Shown in pieces: positions 11,501 to 24,078 of a stretch of 64,000 nucleotides of DNA (position 1 is its first letter; the number at the start of each line of letters is the position of its first letter). The position numbers and the translations under genes are program-made. The notes under the pieces were generated by a model. The model made no database searches. It was not told the DNA's origin and saw nothing but the letters and a program-made list of their open reading frames with translations. The stretch comes from Plantago elongata (Eukaryota > Streptophyta > Magnoliopsida > Lamiales > Plantaginaceae), in the NCBI GenBank assembly GCA_036897095.1, contig JAYMSP010000132.1:1-64000 (forward strand), written 5' to 3'.

Positions 11501-12316
11501 TAACACTGGTTTTTTTTTAAACCATAACAAACCAGCAGATTGTGAAATTTGATTTTCAGATCTAAAATTAGATTTCAGATCTAAACCAGATATGAGAAGT
11601 TAAGATCGTAAAATCAACGAAAAACGACAAATAAAACTCAAATTCACTTTCAATTGAGATTTTAACGGAAAAAACAAGATGTATTTGTTGATTTGAACAT
11701 TTTAGCAATTTTTTGGTGAATATTCGGCAAGATCCAGCATAATTCCGGTGAAACTAGAGATATATAGAGAGAGAAATTGATTAGTGCATTTGATTGTAGT
11801 CGTGTTTGACCACCATAATTTTCGACGGTGGTTCCGATCTCCAATGGAGGGGAAGGGATGAAGGAAGGGGAAAAGGGTGAGGGACTGATGGGTTTGGATC
11901 TCTCTAAGAATTTTTGTATAGAGAGGACGATTGTTTAGTTTTGAAAATTTTATAAGAGAGTAGGTTTTTATTTGAGTATTTATATAAAAAATCTAATAAC
12001 CGATTTCCTATAAAAACTGAATTTTCCTATAAGTTCGAAAAATCTTCCCGTTTATTATACTTAAACAATACTCCATCACCACTAAGTATTATGAATTCAT
12101 AATATTTAAAAATAATACATTTGTAATCATATGTCACTCCTACTTAAAAGTAACAATAATTCAATAGTTAAAAAAGAAAACGAAAGGCAAACCTGACATT
12201 CGCATTATAGATATACCATGTCAGAATTATTGTTTCTGAAGAATTCATATATAACTCAGTAGCCGTTCGCTCCATGTTGCAATAATATTTAAGTATTCTG
12301 CCATATGTAACAAGAA
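11501..12316. other. Intergenic, no gene seen
   Basis: Contains GA-rich text around 11760-11880 that resembles a promoter or element interior, but no supportable gene. Confidence 0.4.
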
Positions 12317-12333
12317 GCTGGAATAGCTCAGTT

Positions 12334-12366
<33 letters not shown>

Positions 12367-12390
12367 GAGGTTCGACCCCTCCTTCTAGCG
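12317..12390 (+). tRNA. tRNA-Asn (GTT)
   Basis: A 74-nt tRNA with all parts in place: acceptor gctggaa pairing with ttctagc plus the unpaired final g, D arm tagctcagttggttaga, anticodon stem and loop gtggctGTTaaccac with anticodon GTT at 12351-12353, and T arm ggaggttcgacccctcc. It matches the standard plant nuclear tRNA-Asn from memory. There is no intron and no encoded CCA, as expected for a nuclear gene. The internal A and B boxes are the D-arm and T-arm segments. A CAA motif just upstream (12311-12313) fits plant Pol III start sites. Confidence 0.97.
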
Positions 12391-12391
12391 A

Positions 12392-12396
12392 TTTTT
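12392..12396 (+). terminator. Pol III terminator of tRNA-Asn
   Basis: A run of five T begins two bases after the tRNA end, the usual RNA polymerase III stop signal. Confidence 0.8.
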
Positions 12397-12939
12397 AAAT
12401 AATGCATCTCTTGCCATTAAGCTGAATACAATAATTTCTTTATTTTAAATGGATTTTAATTTGCAGAGGCTTTTTTTTTAAATTTAAAATAGTTCTTAAT
12501 CTGGAGGGGATATTTTGTACTTGGAAACTATCTTGATTCAATTTAAAATCTAGGGACTTGTTTTAACATGTTCATCAATGTTTTGGAATTTTGGATCTAA
12601 ACTTCGATTAGATAAAATTTAATTCATTTTTTTTAATCTTTAGAGTTGAATTTGTTATTAAATCAGCTTAAGTAGTAATTCAGTATATATGATGTGAAAT
12701 TGCAACTATCAATTAATTACTCTAAAGCTCAAGTTTCTTTTATTTTCTTTTCTGAAAATGATATATTAAAATTTAAATACAAGAGTCATCCTCTAAAATG
12801 GAAATTACAGAATTAGGAGGGTGTTGCCATAGTTTTTCCCCAATTTCATATTGCATCCTTGTCTAGCTAGTTGGGTCAGCACACATGTTCGCTGATCTTG
12901 GTATTTTGACGAGTTCGATCTCCCACGGTTTGTGAAGCC

Positions 12940-13260
12940 GATCCCTTCCACCACCACTCATCGTCCACCACACATCTCCTCTTCACGGTCCACCACCACT
13001 CACCGCCACAGTCAACCATGCATCTCCTTCCACCACTCCACCCACCTCCCATCCACCACACTACCACAGCTTCACCGTTGTTCACCAACACAATCACGCT
13101 TCCGCCGTCCAACACGACCACCACTGCATCGCCCCGCCCCGATCTACCACTCGTGCACTCCCCGCACCACCACCGTCCAGATTCACAGTCCACCAGCACT
13201 CACAGCCTACCTCCCGCCGTCCACCACGCATCTCCTTCTACCACTCACCGCCCACCTCTT
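12940..13260. repeat. CCACC-rich low-complexity block
   Basis: Imperfect repeats of phrases such as ccaccactcaccg and ccaccacgcatctcc. It opens in several frames on both strands because of its composition, giving Pro/His/Thr-rich or Gly/Val/Trp-rich text with no domain. I regard it as non-coding. Its flanks (12397-12939 and 13261-14886) are AT-rich with no gene seen. Confidence 0.6.
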
Positions 13261-14886
13261 TTTTTCCTTTTGTGTAAAATCTTTATTCTTGTTTGTTCAT
13301 GATCTTAAGAGGTAAATGAACAATTCTGCTTTTTAATTTGGATTCATGTGAGATTTGAATTTTGAATTACCAGTTTAGGAAGTTAAAGGCAACTGGTTTG
13401 GTTTTTGAATTTTGAGTATTGGGTTGATGGTTGCTTTTGATGAAACAAGCTAGTACTAGGGGTATGCCTGGAGATGAACGTGCACCACCATCAAATCCAA
13501 TTTGGATTTTTTTTCATTTTTATTTTTATTTTTTGTGTATTTAGTTTAATCAATTGCTTATAATTATTCTGATTATGTAACTTTTTAACTGTATCATGGA
13601 CCTCTATATATACATTTTGACTGTACAGTGAACATTGTACATTTTGAGTCTATTATGAATATGTTTCATATCTAGTAAATTGGAACAACATCTAAAAATG
13701 AAAAAAAGTAAAAGTAAAATAATTCATGTATATCCATCATTGCTTAATAGATAAATTATAAAGTATTATGCGAATCATCTCTAAGTAATATATCGAAAGA
13801 CGATATATATGTTAGTAATTGATACATCTATATTGTTTAGATTAGGACTTTAAATTTTTTTAATTTATTATTTATGGTTTATATTAAAAATTAATATAAT
13901 GTTATTTGCTACAATATTCTATCACACCTAACTAAATTATTTTGAAAAAACTATTAATATAACTATTAAAGTTCGGTTTACTGTATAGGTAAACTAAAGA
14001 TGTACAACCACACTCGAATTTATTAGTTAATAAATGTATAACAATGGTTTAATTTAGAGACAATTTATGTGTTATGAATATAATTATATATGTTGTTAAT
14101 TAATCACAACATCCGTTATTTAGAGTTATGGTTTAGGGTTTAGTGTTTCGGGCTTATTCTCAGAGCTTAGGGTTTACGTTAAAAATTGGTCTAATGTTAC
14201 CCATTTATTACAACACCCTACGATCGTCACAATATCACCCTCCTAATGTTTAGGTCAATCTTCACATTTCTCCAATCTTCCCAACACTCTACAATCATCA
14301 TACTAACATCACCTAATATTTTAGTCAATCTACAAATGTCTTTATAATTATCTAACTGTATTCTAAAAAAAATATAAATCTGACTATTAAAGCTTGGTTT
14401 ACCATTTAGATAAACTCGAAATTCACAATCACATATTAAGCCATTAATTAGTTAATAAATGCATCACAAGAAGGTATGTTGTATCATATGTTGCATGGTA
14501 CAACTATAACTGTATCATGCAACTTTCAAAGTACAATATGTCATGATACAGTTCGACAGTATATTGAAATTATAAAAATACAGTATCATAATACAATCCG
14601 ACTATGTATTGAAACTACAAAAATATAATATGTCATAATACAGTTTGACTATTGAAACTACATAAACATAGTATGTCTTGACACAATTCGACTGTATATT
14701 TAAACGACACAAAGAGTTCTAAAATTAAATTGTGAAAGAACATATGAAATTGAAAGGAAAAAAAAGAAGCTATTATGTATATCTACCAATATGTAATAAA
14801 TAAATCACAAACTTATAGAAATAATTTTTAGATAGTTTATCTAGAGAAGGTTTATGTGTTATTAACATTTAATTTTTTGAAACGGT

Positions 14887-14956
14887 TAAAGGTGCCTCGA
14901 ACCCTCGACCTATTGATTGGAGGAAAAACATCTTACCAACTGAGCTACACTTTGTT
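14887..14956 (-). repeat. tRNA-like sequence, SINE remnant or tRNA pseudogene
   Basis: Read on the minus strand it has an A-box-like tagctcagttggtaaga and a B-box-like gtcgagggttcgaggc about 30 nt later, but the arms do not pair as a functional tRNA. This spacing fits a tRNA-derived SINE head or an old tRNA copy. I found no convincing target-site duplication. Confidence 0.45.
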
Positions 14957-17512
14957 ATCTATTTTCCATAACCACAACACATATTCATTATTAACATGAT
15001 TATTGATATTATTAACATGATAGTGGTGGTGAGTGGTGATTATTCATATTAATAACTTATAATCTGTATATTTACAATTTTATAATAAAAAACATATGTT
15101 CTATAAACAGTGTTAAAATGTATACTTACAATTCCTTACGTACATTATCCATCTGTATATTTACAATCCATGCATAACATAAAAATAACATGTTTTAATT
15201 TCATGCATTACCATCACACTTGTCTTTAAATTAGCACCCGATATATTATATCCATTTTCTAAATCAATCATTTATTAATACTTTACAGTACACTATTTAA
15301 TTTCTGGTGTTGTTACACTTACGCATATACTACAACTTAGTATTATTTCGATTTAATAAAATCCTAAATGACAATAAACTTATCAATATAGACATTTAGA
15401 TCGTTACTCATAAGAATTTACCTAAAACATATTAGAAAAACATAATGATAATAGAATTTTTGTAAAATCTATTAGAAAAGAATAATGATAATAAAATTCA
15501 GCATAATAACTAACGTATTAAAGAAAATAGGAGATGGTATCCATACTATTAAATTTGGTCTCTATTTGTAGAGTTTAAAAACTATAAAATTTATAGCGTT
15601 TGAAATATAGAGAATTTTGGTCTTTATTTGTAGATGACGAAAAGACATAAAAATCGGCATAACTGTTACATTTTAATAATATATATTTTATTATATATTA
15701 TTAATTGAAAATGTGAAATAAAATAAAAAATACATGTAATTGAATAATGGATAAAAATGAATATATGGGATAGGCTACAAAGTCACTATAATTATATGGA
15801 AATAAATGGTACCATTTATTCACTCCGAAATTGAGGCAGAATTTGTTGCACTATTTTGACAAAAGTTGGGCTAATTTCAATTGTATATTGATGCATGTCA
15901 CAATTGGTTGCCCTATGCAGAAACTAAAAACACGTTGGAGGCTACCGGCTATGTGATGGTCAAAGTGGGTAATTGGATCAATTTCCCCAAATTACAATTA
16001 TCAATCAACTCTGAAGCCAAGCCCAAGTAATCATTTGGTATCACTTATCACCAACAGTAAGCCCAATTCGTTTATGGAGTGCATCTATCAGCTTCTAACA
16101 AAAAGAAAACACTTGGGCTCAGGAGTCAGGCCCATCAAGAAACTACTGGTGTGTACGAAAATTAAGTTACAATAGTTCTTTCCACTGTTATTCCACCGTA
16201 CATGCAAATTCAACAACTATTATTCGTAATTTTACTATGTTAGTAGTGCATTTTGAGAATCAAACACTAAATTCTAGTGGGATGATTGAATTTGACTACC
16301 ATATAGTGCCAATACTGATTAGAAACTACTGAAGGACACCTGGATGCTAATAGAGTCGTCGAAAATACACGATGACTTGGATCTTTATGATTCCAGCATA
16401 AGGTTACTGACTCAATCTGAAACCCTACTTTAAGTGATGCATAGCTCCTCCCACATTATACTTCGTATTACACAACTTTCTTTCTATATGTAATTGGTTT
16501 TGATGGATGTACACAACTTCTTATTAAAATTATGATAAATGTATAAAGTTATGTACTTCCTCAATTACATCAAAAACTTCATACATTTATTATAAATATA
16601 AACGAAAGTTACCCCACCACTAACAAATAATAAACAATATCAACATTACATAAAATTACACATTTTATCACTAAAATTACACTTTTCTCCACCTTCTTTA
16701 TTTTTTTAACTTTCGAATCCAATCCTAATGTATGGAGTTTCATGGGACGGATGGATTAGTCGGTAAGATGGAGTAAATAATTAAATGTAATGTGAAAATG
16801 AAATATTTGGAATTCGGGTCTGGGTCCAGTGTGCTGAATGCAATCTCTTTTGGGGGCACGGTGGAAAGGTTGCAAGTTGCAAGGAACAAGGCTAGTTGTA
16901 TATCAGTAGTCCTATCCCAATCCCATATGGTTGTTGATCCAAGGTCAATCAATTTATTCTTGCTTTCTGATAAAGTAAAGTATACATTTTCCCCATTTGG
17001 TACTAAATGCATAAAACAGCTCGAGTATTATTGGCTAATGTACACACATACATACTATTACACTATTATCATCTTAATTCTCCCTTAATTTGACAGCTTT
17101 GGACTGGAAAAAAGATCACATGAGCAGAATAATATCACATCATGTTCCAAACTTTTAAAGTTGATAATTATGACAACCTGTTTATGTACAGTCACCACTT
17201 AATCACTTTTAACATCTTACTTTTAATCAGCCTATATAGTTTGAACACGAGTGCTGCTAATCATGGAGTACAATTTGAATATGAATGATATTATTACTGA
17301 TCGAGACAAAATTACTGATTAATTATGATTAGAACAAGTGCATCAATTATAGTACAAAATGTACTGATTTTGTTGAATCCTATATAAAGTTTGCGAAAAT
17401 AGCTGATAAAAGAAAAGAAGAAGAAAATGACATAAATTGCCAAGAGAATTTACAGAGTGGTCTGACTTCACTGAGCTCCATGGAGAAAGAAAGATTCTGC
17501 ACTTTTCCATAA
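14957..17512. other. Intergenic, no gene seen
   Basis: Long AT-rich stretch. Overlapping open frames on both strands at 16740-17088 have no recognisable domain and are probably chance. Confidence 0.5.
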
Positions 17513-17548
17513 CACCATCATCACCATCATCATCATCGTCGTCATCAG
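17513..17548 (+). repeat. CAT/CAC microsatellite
   Basis: Trinucleotide repeat of cat, cac and cgt units in the likely 3' UTR of the minus-strand glycoprotein gene. Confidence 0.75.
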
Positions 17549-17709
17549 TTACAAGGGCATTTTCGGAATTCCGCTGATGATCAAGAATTGTTGAAGTTGA
17601 AGTCTTGCAGACTATCTATCTGTAAACTGAAACTGACACTTTATTTTCACTTTCTTGAATCTATTTCAGCCATCAGGGGTAGAAAAGGAACTACATATAT
17701 AAAGCAAAC

Positions 17710-18231
17710 TCAAATGACACTCAATGAAAATACCAAAATTGCAACAATTATCAAGTAAGAGTGAGCTTTCTTGAAATTTGGTGGAGATGAAGAAGAAGGT
17801 GGTGAATGGTAGTAGTAAGGGAAGTACGGCACAATTGGATTCGGCGGTGGCGGAGCTGGGCCGCCGATGTACGGCGGCGGAATGTAGTATCCGCCTCCTC
17901 CACCGCCATTTCCGCCATTATTGGTAGGTGGTGGGTAGTAGACACTGGGTGTTTGTGGTGGTGGTGGGGAACTGTAAGTGGTGGTGGTTGGTGAGGGGGG
18001 AGAGGGCGGCGGAGGGCAGTTGGTGGTGGTGGATGGCGGCGGAGGAGAGGGTGGTGGTGGTGGTGGTGATGCGGTGGTGCAGGGGTTGTCACAGGCGGCG
18101 CACATTGTGCATTCAATTTGGTACTTGGAGCCTATCCATGAGTTTGAAGTCTGGTTTTGGGCTTGGATTTGAGGTACAAGAAGTGAAGCAACGAGCAAGA
18201 ATTTGAGTATGGCTTGGTGTTTTTGCAACAT
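17710..18231 (-). CDS. Short proline-rich (extensin-like) cell-wall glycoprotein, GPI-anchored
   Basis: Single-exon frame of 173 residues. Residues about 1-25 form a signal peptide (ILKFLLVASLLVPQIQAQ). A short Cys motif follows (YQIECTMCAACDNPC), then a Pro-rich body with Ser-Pro runs (SPPPPPPSPPPP), which in secreted plant proteins are hydroxylated and arabinosylated. There is a Gly-rich break (NNGGNGGGGGGYY), Tyr-rich text (PYFPYYYHSPP) that may cross-link, and a hydrophobic C-terminus (SYLIIVAILVFSLSVI) fitting a GPI signal. This matches short Hyp-rich extensin-like proteins of the wall and plasma membrane. Overlapping frames on both strands are composition artefacts. The start was chosen because it yields a clean signal peptide. 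The exact subfamily is unknown. Confidence 0.85.
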   Translation of the reverse strand: MLQKHQAILKFLLVASLLVPQIQAQNQTSNSWIGSKYQIECTMCAACDNPCTTASPPPPPPSPPPPSTTTNCPPPPSPPSPTTTTYSSPPPPQTPSVYYPPPTNNGGNGGGGGGYYIPPPYIGGPAPPPPNPIVPYFPYYYHSPPSSSSPPNFKKAHSYLIIVAILVFSLSVI

Positions 18232-19002
18232 TTTTTTGTTATCATGTACTCTAAGAATGGGAATTGGAAGGAGGAGAAGAGAAAATTGAGTTGGTGAATG
18301 GAGAAAAGGAGGAGAAGGAAAAATTTGGAATGTGATGATGAGGGTGAGTATGTGACTGGAGTGAGGTAGTGTTATTAGTGTGGGTGCAATAGAAAAGTTT
18401 TAGAAGTGGGAAGTGGAATAAATAATGAGCTTAGCTTTTTCTTTTTTTTATTATGATAAATTATTTTGAGATATTGTATTTGCGAGATACGTAATTAATA
18501 TCACATATGATATGTTAGCTGTAATTATAAAAATAGAGTGATTGGTAGAACTTTAACTTAAAATACGAGTTAAAAACATCTGAAAATAATTAAGACGCTT
18601 CTTAAATATTTAATCTCATATATGTTTAGTAAATTAATATATTTAAATTAAATAAATAATATTTTAGTTAAGTATATGATTTTGAACCTATTTTAACATA
18701 TGGTGTAGACTAGTCTATCGGAAAAGTTTGTATTTTAAATAGTTTTTTCACTTTTTAATTTTGGTGTGGCATTTTAAAGGTGAACACCGACACGTTTTAC
18801 TTTGTCTGCTCCATGGATACGCGCTAAGGAGGGGGTGTATGTGTCAAAACTATGTTTCAGAACGGTACTATTTGACATTATGTAATACAAATGGAGTTAT
18901 ATATTATAGAGGGAATTTATTTACATGTCCATACTGGTCTGGTTTATGCATTCTAGTCCAATCAATATTTTCAACACATTTGCAGTTCATGTATTAATAT
19001 AG
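18232..19002. other. Upstream region of the glycoprotein gene, then intergenic
   Basis: The first 200 bp are GA-rich on the plus strand (CT-rich leader for the minus-strand gene). The remainder is AT-rich without recognisable features. Confidence 0.4.
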
Positions 19003-19245
19003 TACTCCCTCGTCCCTAATTCAAGTTCTCGTATTTCTTTTTAGATCGTTCTTAATTCAAGTTCCCGTTTATATATTTGAAAATATTTTAACCTCCCAAT
19101 TCATTATAATAATCTAAATTGGCCCATATGAATTTTCTTTTATTTATTTTCACTATTACTTTTAATAAACTCATATTAATTTATTACATTGCGCTAAAAT
19201 TCGGGTCTGATTCCGCGAAAATTTGTATTAGGAACGGTGGGATTA
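19003..19245. mobile_element. Stowaway-like MITE
   Basis: The left end tactccctcgtccctaatt and the right end, read in reverse complement as taatcccaccgttcctaat, are imperfect inverted repeats of the Stowaway type (Tc1/mariner), with terminal TA on both sides. About 243 bp with an AT-rich interior and no coding capacity. The ends have diverged, so it is not young. Confidence 0.55.
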
Positions 19246-20303
19246 TGTTGTAGTGGAAAATCATCCAACTTTTAATGGTAGATCCAGGTTGTTCAACCAC
19301 ATAATATGATTAAGAAGCACCATATTCCATGTTATACCGATTAATAAATATGATGTTTTCTTCAAAGTATTATTGCATGTAATTTATTCGAGTGAATAGT
19401 GAGTAATTTTAATTAATTATACACTTATTTAACTTTTAATTTTATATAAGGACGGTGTGAAATTTAGACGAAATTTATTGTAAGTCTATATTATACGGCA
19501 ACAATCTATAATATCACACATTGAAAGTGATAATGTGTTCAATTGAACCTTATCCATTTGAACGTCAAGGAACTATGTGTGACATTGCAAATTTTCAAAT
19601 ATGACTTTTGTTGTAACTTTCATATTTGCAGTACCTAATGAGATTGCATTGCACAAAATCCAGTTTGTAGATGCCATTCTAGAAATTTGTGGAAGACGAG
19701 GGTGGTGTTTGCAATTGATCAAACATGATCAAATTGTTTAAGGCTAACGGTTTTCTTCATCTTCTGGAGAGAGACTGTTCTGTCGCAATTTGGTCCAATT
19801 TAAAACGATGTTGTCCTATCATTTTGATGACTAAACAAAGCTTAACTACAGAATTGAATCAGAATATCAGATACTACATAGTAATAATTACTTCCGGCAA
19901 ATGAAACGTGCTGAGATGATTAATTTCTGTGATTTAGAACAAGTATAAAGTAGGATGGGAGTTGCGGGAGTCAATCCGATTAATTCAATCGTGTATACTC
20001 AAGTCCTTCTACATAAAAAAAAAAAAAAAAAAAGAGTTTCAATTTCAATTGAAATTATTCAATTTATTTTTATTGCTATTACGCGATGAGAATATAATTA
20101 CAGATTTAGCCATTATTATAAACTCCTTTTTCTTACACACAAGAATCTCTTTAAAATAATTTATAAGTTATATTATAAAGATTACACATCTCCACTCTAG
20201 TAACTTTTGTTTACCAAGTGAGAATGCTCTTTGAGACTTGGTTTTTCTTAACTAAAAAACAATTCAGTTCAGTTCAGCTCGATTTAACTGTAATTCATAC
20301 TTT
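19246..20303. other. Intergenic, no gene seen
   Basis: AT-rich, with a 19-A run at about 20016-20034. No element ends identified. Confidence 0.45.
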
Positions 20304-20456
20304 CAGGGGCGGATTCAGACGGGGGAGCGCCCCCCACCTCGGATTTTTATTAATAGATAATATTTTTGAAAATTATGAATTTTGACCCCCAACCCTCGAA
20401 AACTCCTCATATGTATAGTTTCTCCCTTCGAGGTTGAAATTCTACATCCATCCCTG
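20304..20456. mobile_element. 153-bp hAT-type MITE
   Basis: The ends are caggggcggattcag and, in reverse complement, cagggatggatgtag. The flanks are catacttt (20296-20303) and catatttt (20457-20464), an 8-bp duplication with one mismatch, as expected of hAT elements. Non-coding. Confidence 0.7.
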
Positions 20457-20521
20457 CATATTTTAGTTCAGTTTAGTTTAATAAATTTTAATTGAATAGG
20501 AATGAGTCTCGAGCCTCATTT

Positions 20522-20775
20522 AGGGGCTAATTGGCATGCGACTTAAATGCCCCGATTTAAATGCCTGAATAGTGATCGAAATTGTAGTAGGATTGTTAAA
20601 ATTGTGTTTGGTATATAATTGTAATTGGATAGTGTATTATAGGTTTGTTATATAGGTAGAGAAAAATGTTGCTACTGTAGAAGCATTTCGATCTTCGATA
20701 TTTAAATACCATAACAAAAATAAAATTTTCGAGTAACATTCAAACGGACATTTAAATGCTACTCCAATCAACCCT
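20522..20775. mobile_element. MITE with about 27-bp inverted ends
   Basis: The left end aggggctaattggcatgc leads to ttaaatg; the right end in reverse complement reads agggttgattggagtagc followed by atttaaatg. Length about 254 bp. Superfamily probably hAT, but I could not see a clear 8-bp duplication. Confidence 0.5.
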
Positions 20776-22762
20776 ATTCATCAGCGAAGTACTACAGGAT
20801 TATTATTAATGACACAGGAAGAAGACAAACCGCTTCAAAAATTAAGGGTGACGCTGCTAGCATAGATGAAATCATGTTTTGACAAGTTGAATATATTTGT
20901 TTTGTTTTTTGTTTTGTTTTGTACAGATACGACCATCTTTGTTTTTGTTGATATATATACTACCATATGGATTCTACTTTTTTCATTTAAGAAGGTTCAT
21001 GAACCATGATGGCCAGCTTGAACACCTAGCTTTCTTTCTTTAGAACCTTTCACACATGGAACCATTTAAGAAAACAAAAGTCCTCACCTGGTGAAAGTTG
21101 TCAAAACAATTACATGAGAATCTTCCTTTTCTGGTAATTGGCGAAGTGAACCAAGTGATAGAAAGGGCTTAACCACCGGAATTTACTATTTCTTCACTTT
21201 TAAACTTAGAATCAAACTTTTTATCTAAACGAACGAGCTAGCTATTCTTGCAAAACCCAAAGGGATCGGATAAAAGTGAGTAGCCAAGTTGTAGCTCATA
21301 GAGCAAATTGTTTGGGTGGTAAAATGAATCCCCATCAAGTCACATATGAATTATGATATTCCTCGTCTCATTAAATTTCATACATTAGAGTGACGCGTAG
21401 TTTTATGTAAAAAATTAAAGTAATAATAAAAAATGAAAAGGGTGTGAAAAAATGTACTTTTAGCGACAAATATATAATTTTTATGTAAACTTAAAATTAT
21501 TTATTATTTATTAATGATGGAGTAACTTTCTTTTTCAATGAGGTATAAAATTTAATGAAACACCTAAAAATAGTAAATAGTAGTTGTACTCTGTCACCAA
21601 ATTTTAGTTTTTCATCCAAAGTAATGTTATGGGGAAGAGATAAGGGTTGCAGAGGTCATGGCCATGCCTTTCATAATTTTTGACATCTCATCTAATGTCA
21701 TCCGATCCATAAATTACAATACAAATTTATGTGACGATTTAAAGCCTACTGCTTGAAATCTGTACCTCGCATGCATTTTTTAAAATTTTCGACAATAATA
21801 CTTTGTGTATTACAAAAGATCATCACTATAAAATTTCATAAGAGTCGAGGAGGCACCTACTACTACTGGCACAATTACACACATAAAAGTGTCACTCTTC
21901 TATATGAAAGTCAGTTTATTTGATACTAGGGCTTCCCCACTAATCTACCTTATTTAAAAGTTGACAAATGTCAATTTATAAATCCTTTTTTTAATAAAAA
22001 TCTAATAAAAGGTTAATCATGATTAGTCATAATTAATTAAAAGTAATTAGTCTACTCCTCACTCAAATTTAATTAATTGTTGCATCAAGTTTGATTCAAT
22101 TCGTATGATATAAAGAAGATTCACTTGCTACTATTTGTACTAGTGAATCTTAATTATTAATTAGTGAGAGGGATTATATCAATATTAACTTGTATAATGA
22201 ATTTATCTAGATAATTTATTTAAAAACAAATTTAAATTGTTAAAAAGATTAATAGGTGTTTTTATTCAAAACAACCATCAAAGGACCATCACCTTAACAA
22301 CATCTATAGGTAGCGCACTATTCAAGGTGTCTGGTATTATTCGATCAATAATACTACTATTCTCAAAACTTATAATCATGGTTATGCATTTTGCTTGGAG
22401 TAACTAACAAATCACTATATCAAATCTTTAGCATGATTTATAAGCAATTTTTATCGTCATCCTCTAATAAAAATTATATTTTGCAGCACCCTTAATTTCA
22501 TTATTGGCTCGAAATCCTTACATTATGTTTTCTACTCCTGAGTATTATTTTTGCTGTTTTTTGATCAATCTTCAAAAGACTCCATCCCAATGATTGTAAA
22601 CCGAAAGCATGCATGTAAATCCTTTTACCTTCTTCAAGCGCGTTTAATTATCTTTCGGTTATGTTTATTTCGAGACATGGCACATGGGGACATGACTCTT
22701 TTGTTTTTTATATGGATCGTAGAACTCAACAATTCCACCAGAATTATAATTAGTGTAATTTT
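20776..22762. other. Intergenic with one small inverted-repeat element
   Basis: gtctcattaaatttcatac at 21365-21383 is matched in inverse by gtataaaatttaatgaaac at 21543-21561, two mismatches in 19, marking a MITE of about 200 bp. No gene is seen in the remaining AT-rich DNA. Confidence 0.5.
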
Positions 22763-23132
22763 GAAAAAAATAGTATATTTGGTCCAGAATTATAGGGTAC
22801 TGTGACATGCAAACATCACTTTGCATTTGGTGTGATTTTCAGTCCACGAATTTTAAACGTTGGCAAATTTAATTTATTATTGACAAACTTGGACTAAAAT
22901 TGTTGATTTGGCATTAAACCGGCTGATTTGACGAAATCGACACAATTAGTCAACCATAACCCATGAAATGTTGACTTTAAGCTCAGAAATTCGCCACACA
23001 AGCTGTTGGCAGGGGAAATGGGCGGGAAAATTGATTTTTTCCCTCCAAATCCATTAAACTTAGATTTTCTCCCATTTTGCAAGTACTCAAATTTTCATAC
23101 TCGTATACAGATCAGAGTCCAACATTCTGGTG

Positions 23133-23547
23133 ATGGCTAGTTCTAATGGTGGAAGTTCGAATAACTATCGAAGATTGATTAACAAAACCTGTGCCGAATT
23201 TCTATTGCAGAATCCGAGCTTGGCGTATCACTTTATGGACTAATGAAAATCCAGGTCGTCGTTTCAAGAACTGCGTTAATCAGGTGAGTAATAGGCAACA
23301 CTGTAACTTCTGGGCTTGGTATGACGATGAGATGTGTCTTAGATGAAGGAAGTGATACCTGGTTTGCTACGAAAATTAGGGAGGTTGGAAGGAAGTGATA
23401 CCTGGTTTGCTACGGAAATTAGGGAGGTTGGAATTGAAGGTGAAGGAACCAAGTGATGAGGTGCAGGTGGTCACAAAAGAAAATGTCGATTTGATTGCAA
23501 TACTTGAAGTGAAGGAAGCTGAGATACAAAGAATGAAGAAAAAATAG
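23133..23547 (+). pseudogene. Broken zf-GRF zinc-finger gene inside the MULE
   Basis: The frame starting at the ATG at 23133 closes early, but another frame gives RIRAWRITLWTNENPGRRF, KNCVN, then QHCNFWAWYDDEMC, the core of the plant zf-GRF domain (NPGRRF, Cys, W-D). A third stretch reads VIPGLLRKLGRLELKVKE and ends IQRMKKK, the usual short coiled-coil tail. A one-base frame change near the first Cys and a 43-bp tandem duplication (23348-23390 and 23391-23433; 43 is not a multiple of 3) break the gene. zf-GRF domains bind single-stranded nucleic acid in known proteins; the role of the short plant forms is unknown. It lies within the MULE ends and faces the transposase. Confidence 0.72.
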
Positions 23548-24078
23548 AGCCAACAGATGGTGTTTGTATTTGCTATGCTAATTACCCTATAGGTGTTGGT
23601 GTTTTCAATTTTGTATTATTGTATTGGGATTGTTTTAGATGAGTTATTAGTAAACACCAACTCAATTTTCTTAGGCAATAGAAGTTGGTTTCATGTCATG
23701 TATTGCATTTGAAGAATGATGGAATGAAATGAAGTATTGATTAACTGTTCTATGAATGTTACAAATGAGCAGTACAATGAGCAATATGCAGGGTGCCATA
23801 GGAACAAGCAGTAAGGAACAAATATAGCATGATTGATAATTGTATAAATATCATAAATGTATAATGACCTTCAATGGTTCATAATCCAACAAAATCCAAC
23901 AAAAGCTAGAACACAAGTATGCTCAAATTACCAGTCAAGTGCAAGTTCTTTGTTCTGAGGCTAAATTCATGCTAGAACAAGTACTAAAAGCAGTCAATTA
24001 CGAAGCACAACAACTACATAAACCAGTATATCGACAAGCAAAAGAAGGACATAAACTAGTCTAGAAAGCCAAAGATCA

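Noticed and set aside
12876-13315. Overlapping Pro/His/Ser-rich and Gly/Val/Trp-rich open frames on both strands
   Set aside because: All come from one CCACC-rich block; no domain, no signal peptide, no splice sites.
16740-17088. Overlapping open frames on both strands (about 90 and 98 residues)
   Set aside because: No recognisable motif; stretches such as DPRSINLF show no family pattern. Probably chance.
17751-18206. Other frames over the Pro-rich glycoprotein gene
   Set aside because: Shadows of the GC-rich repeat composition; only the 18231-17710 frame has a signal peptide and GPI tail.
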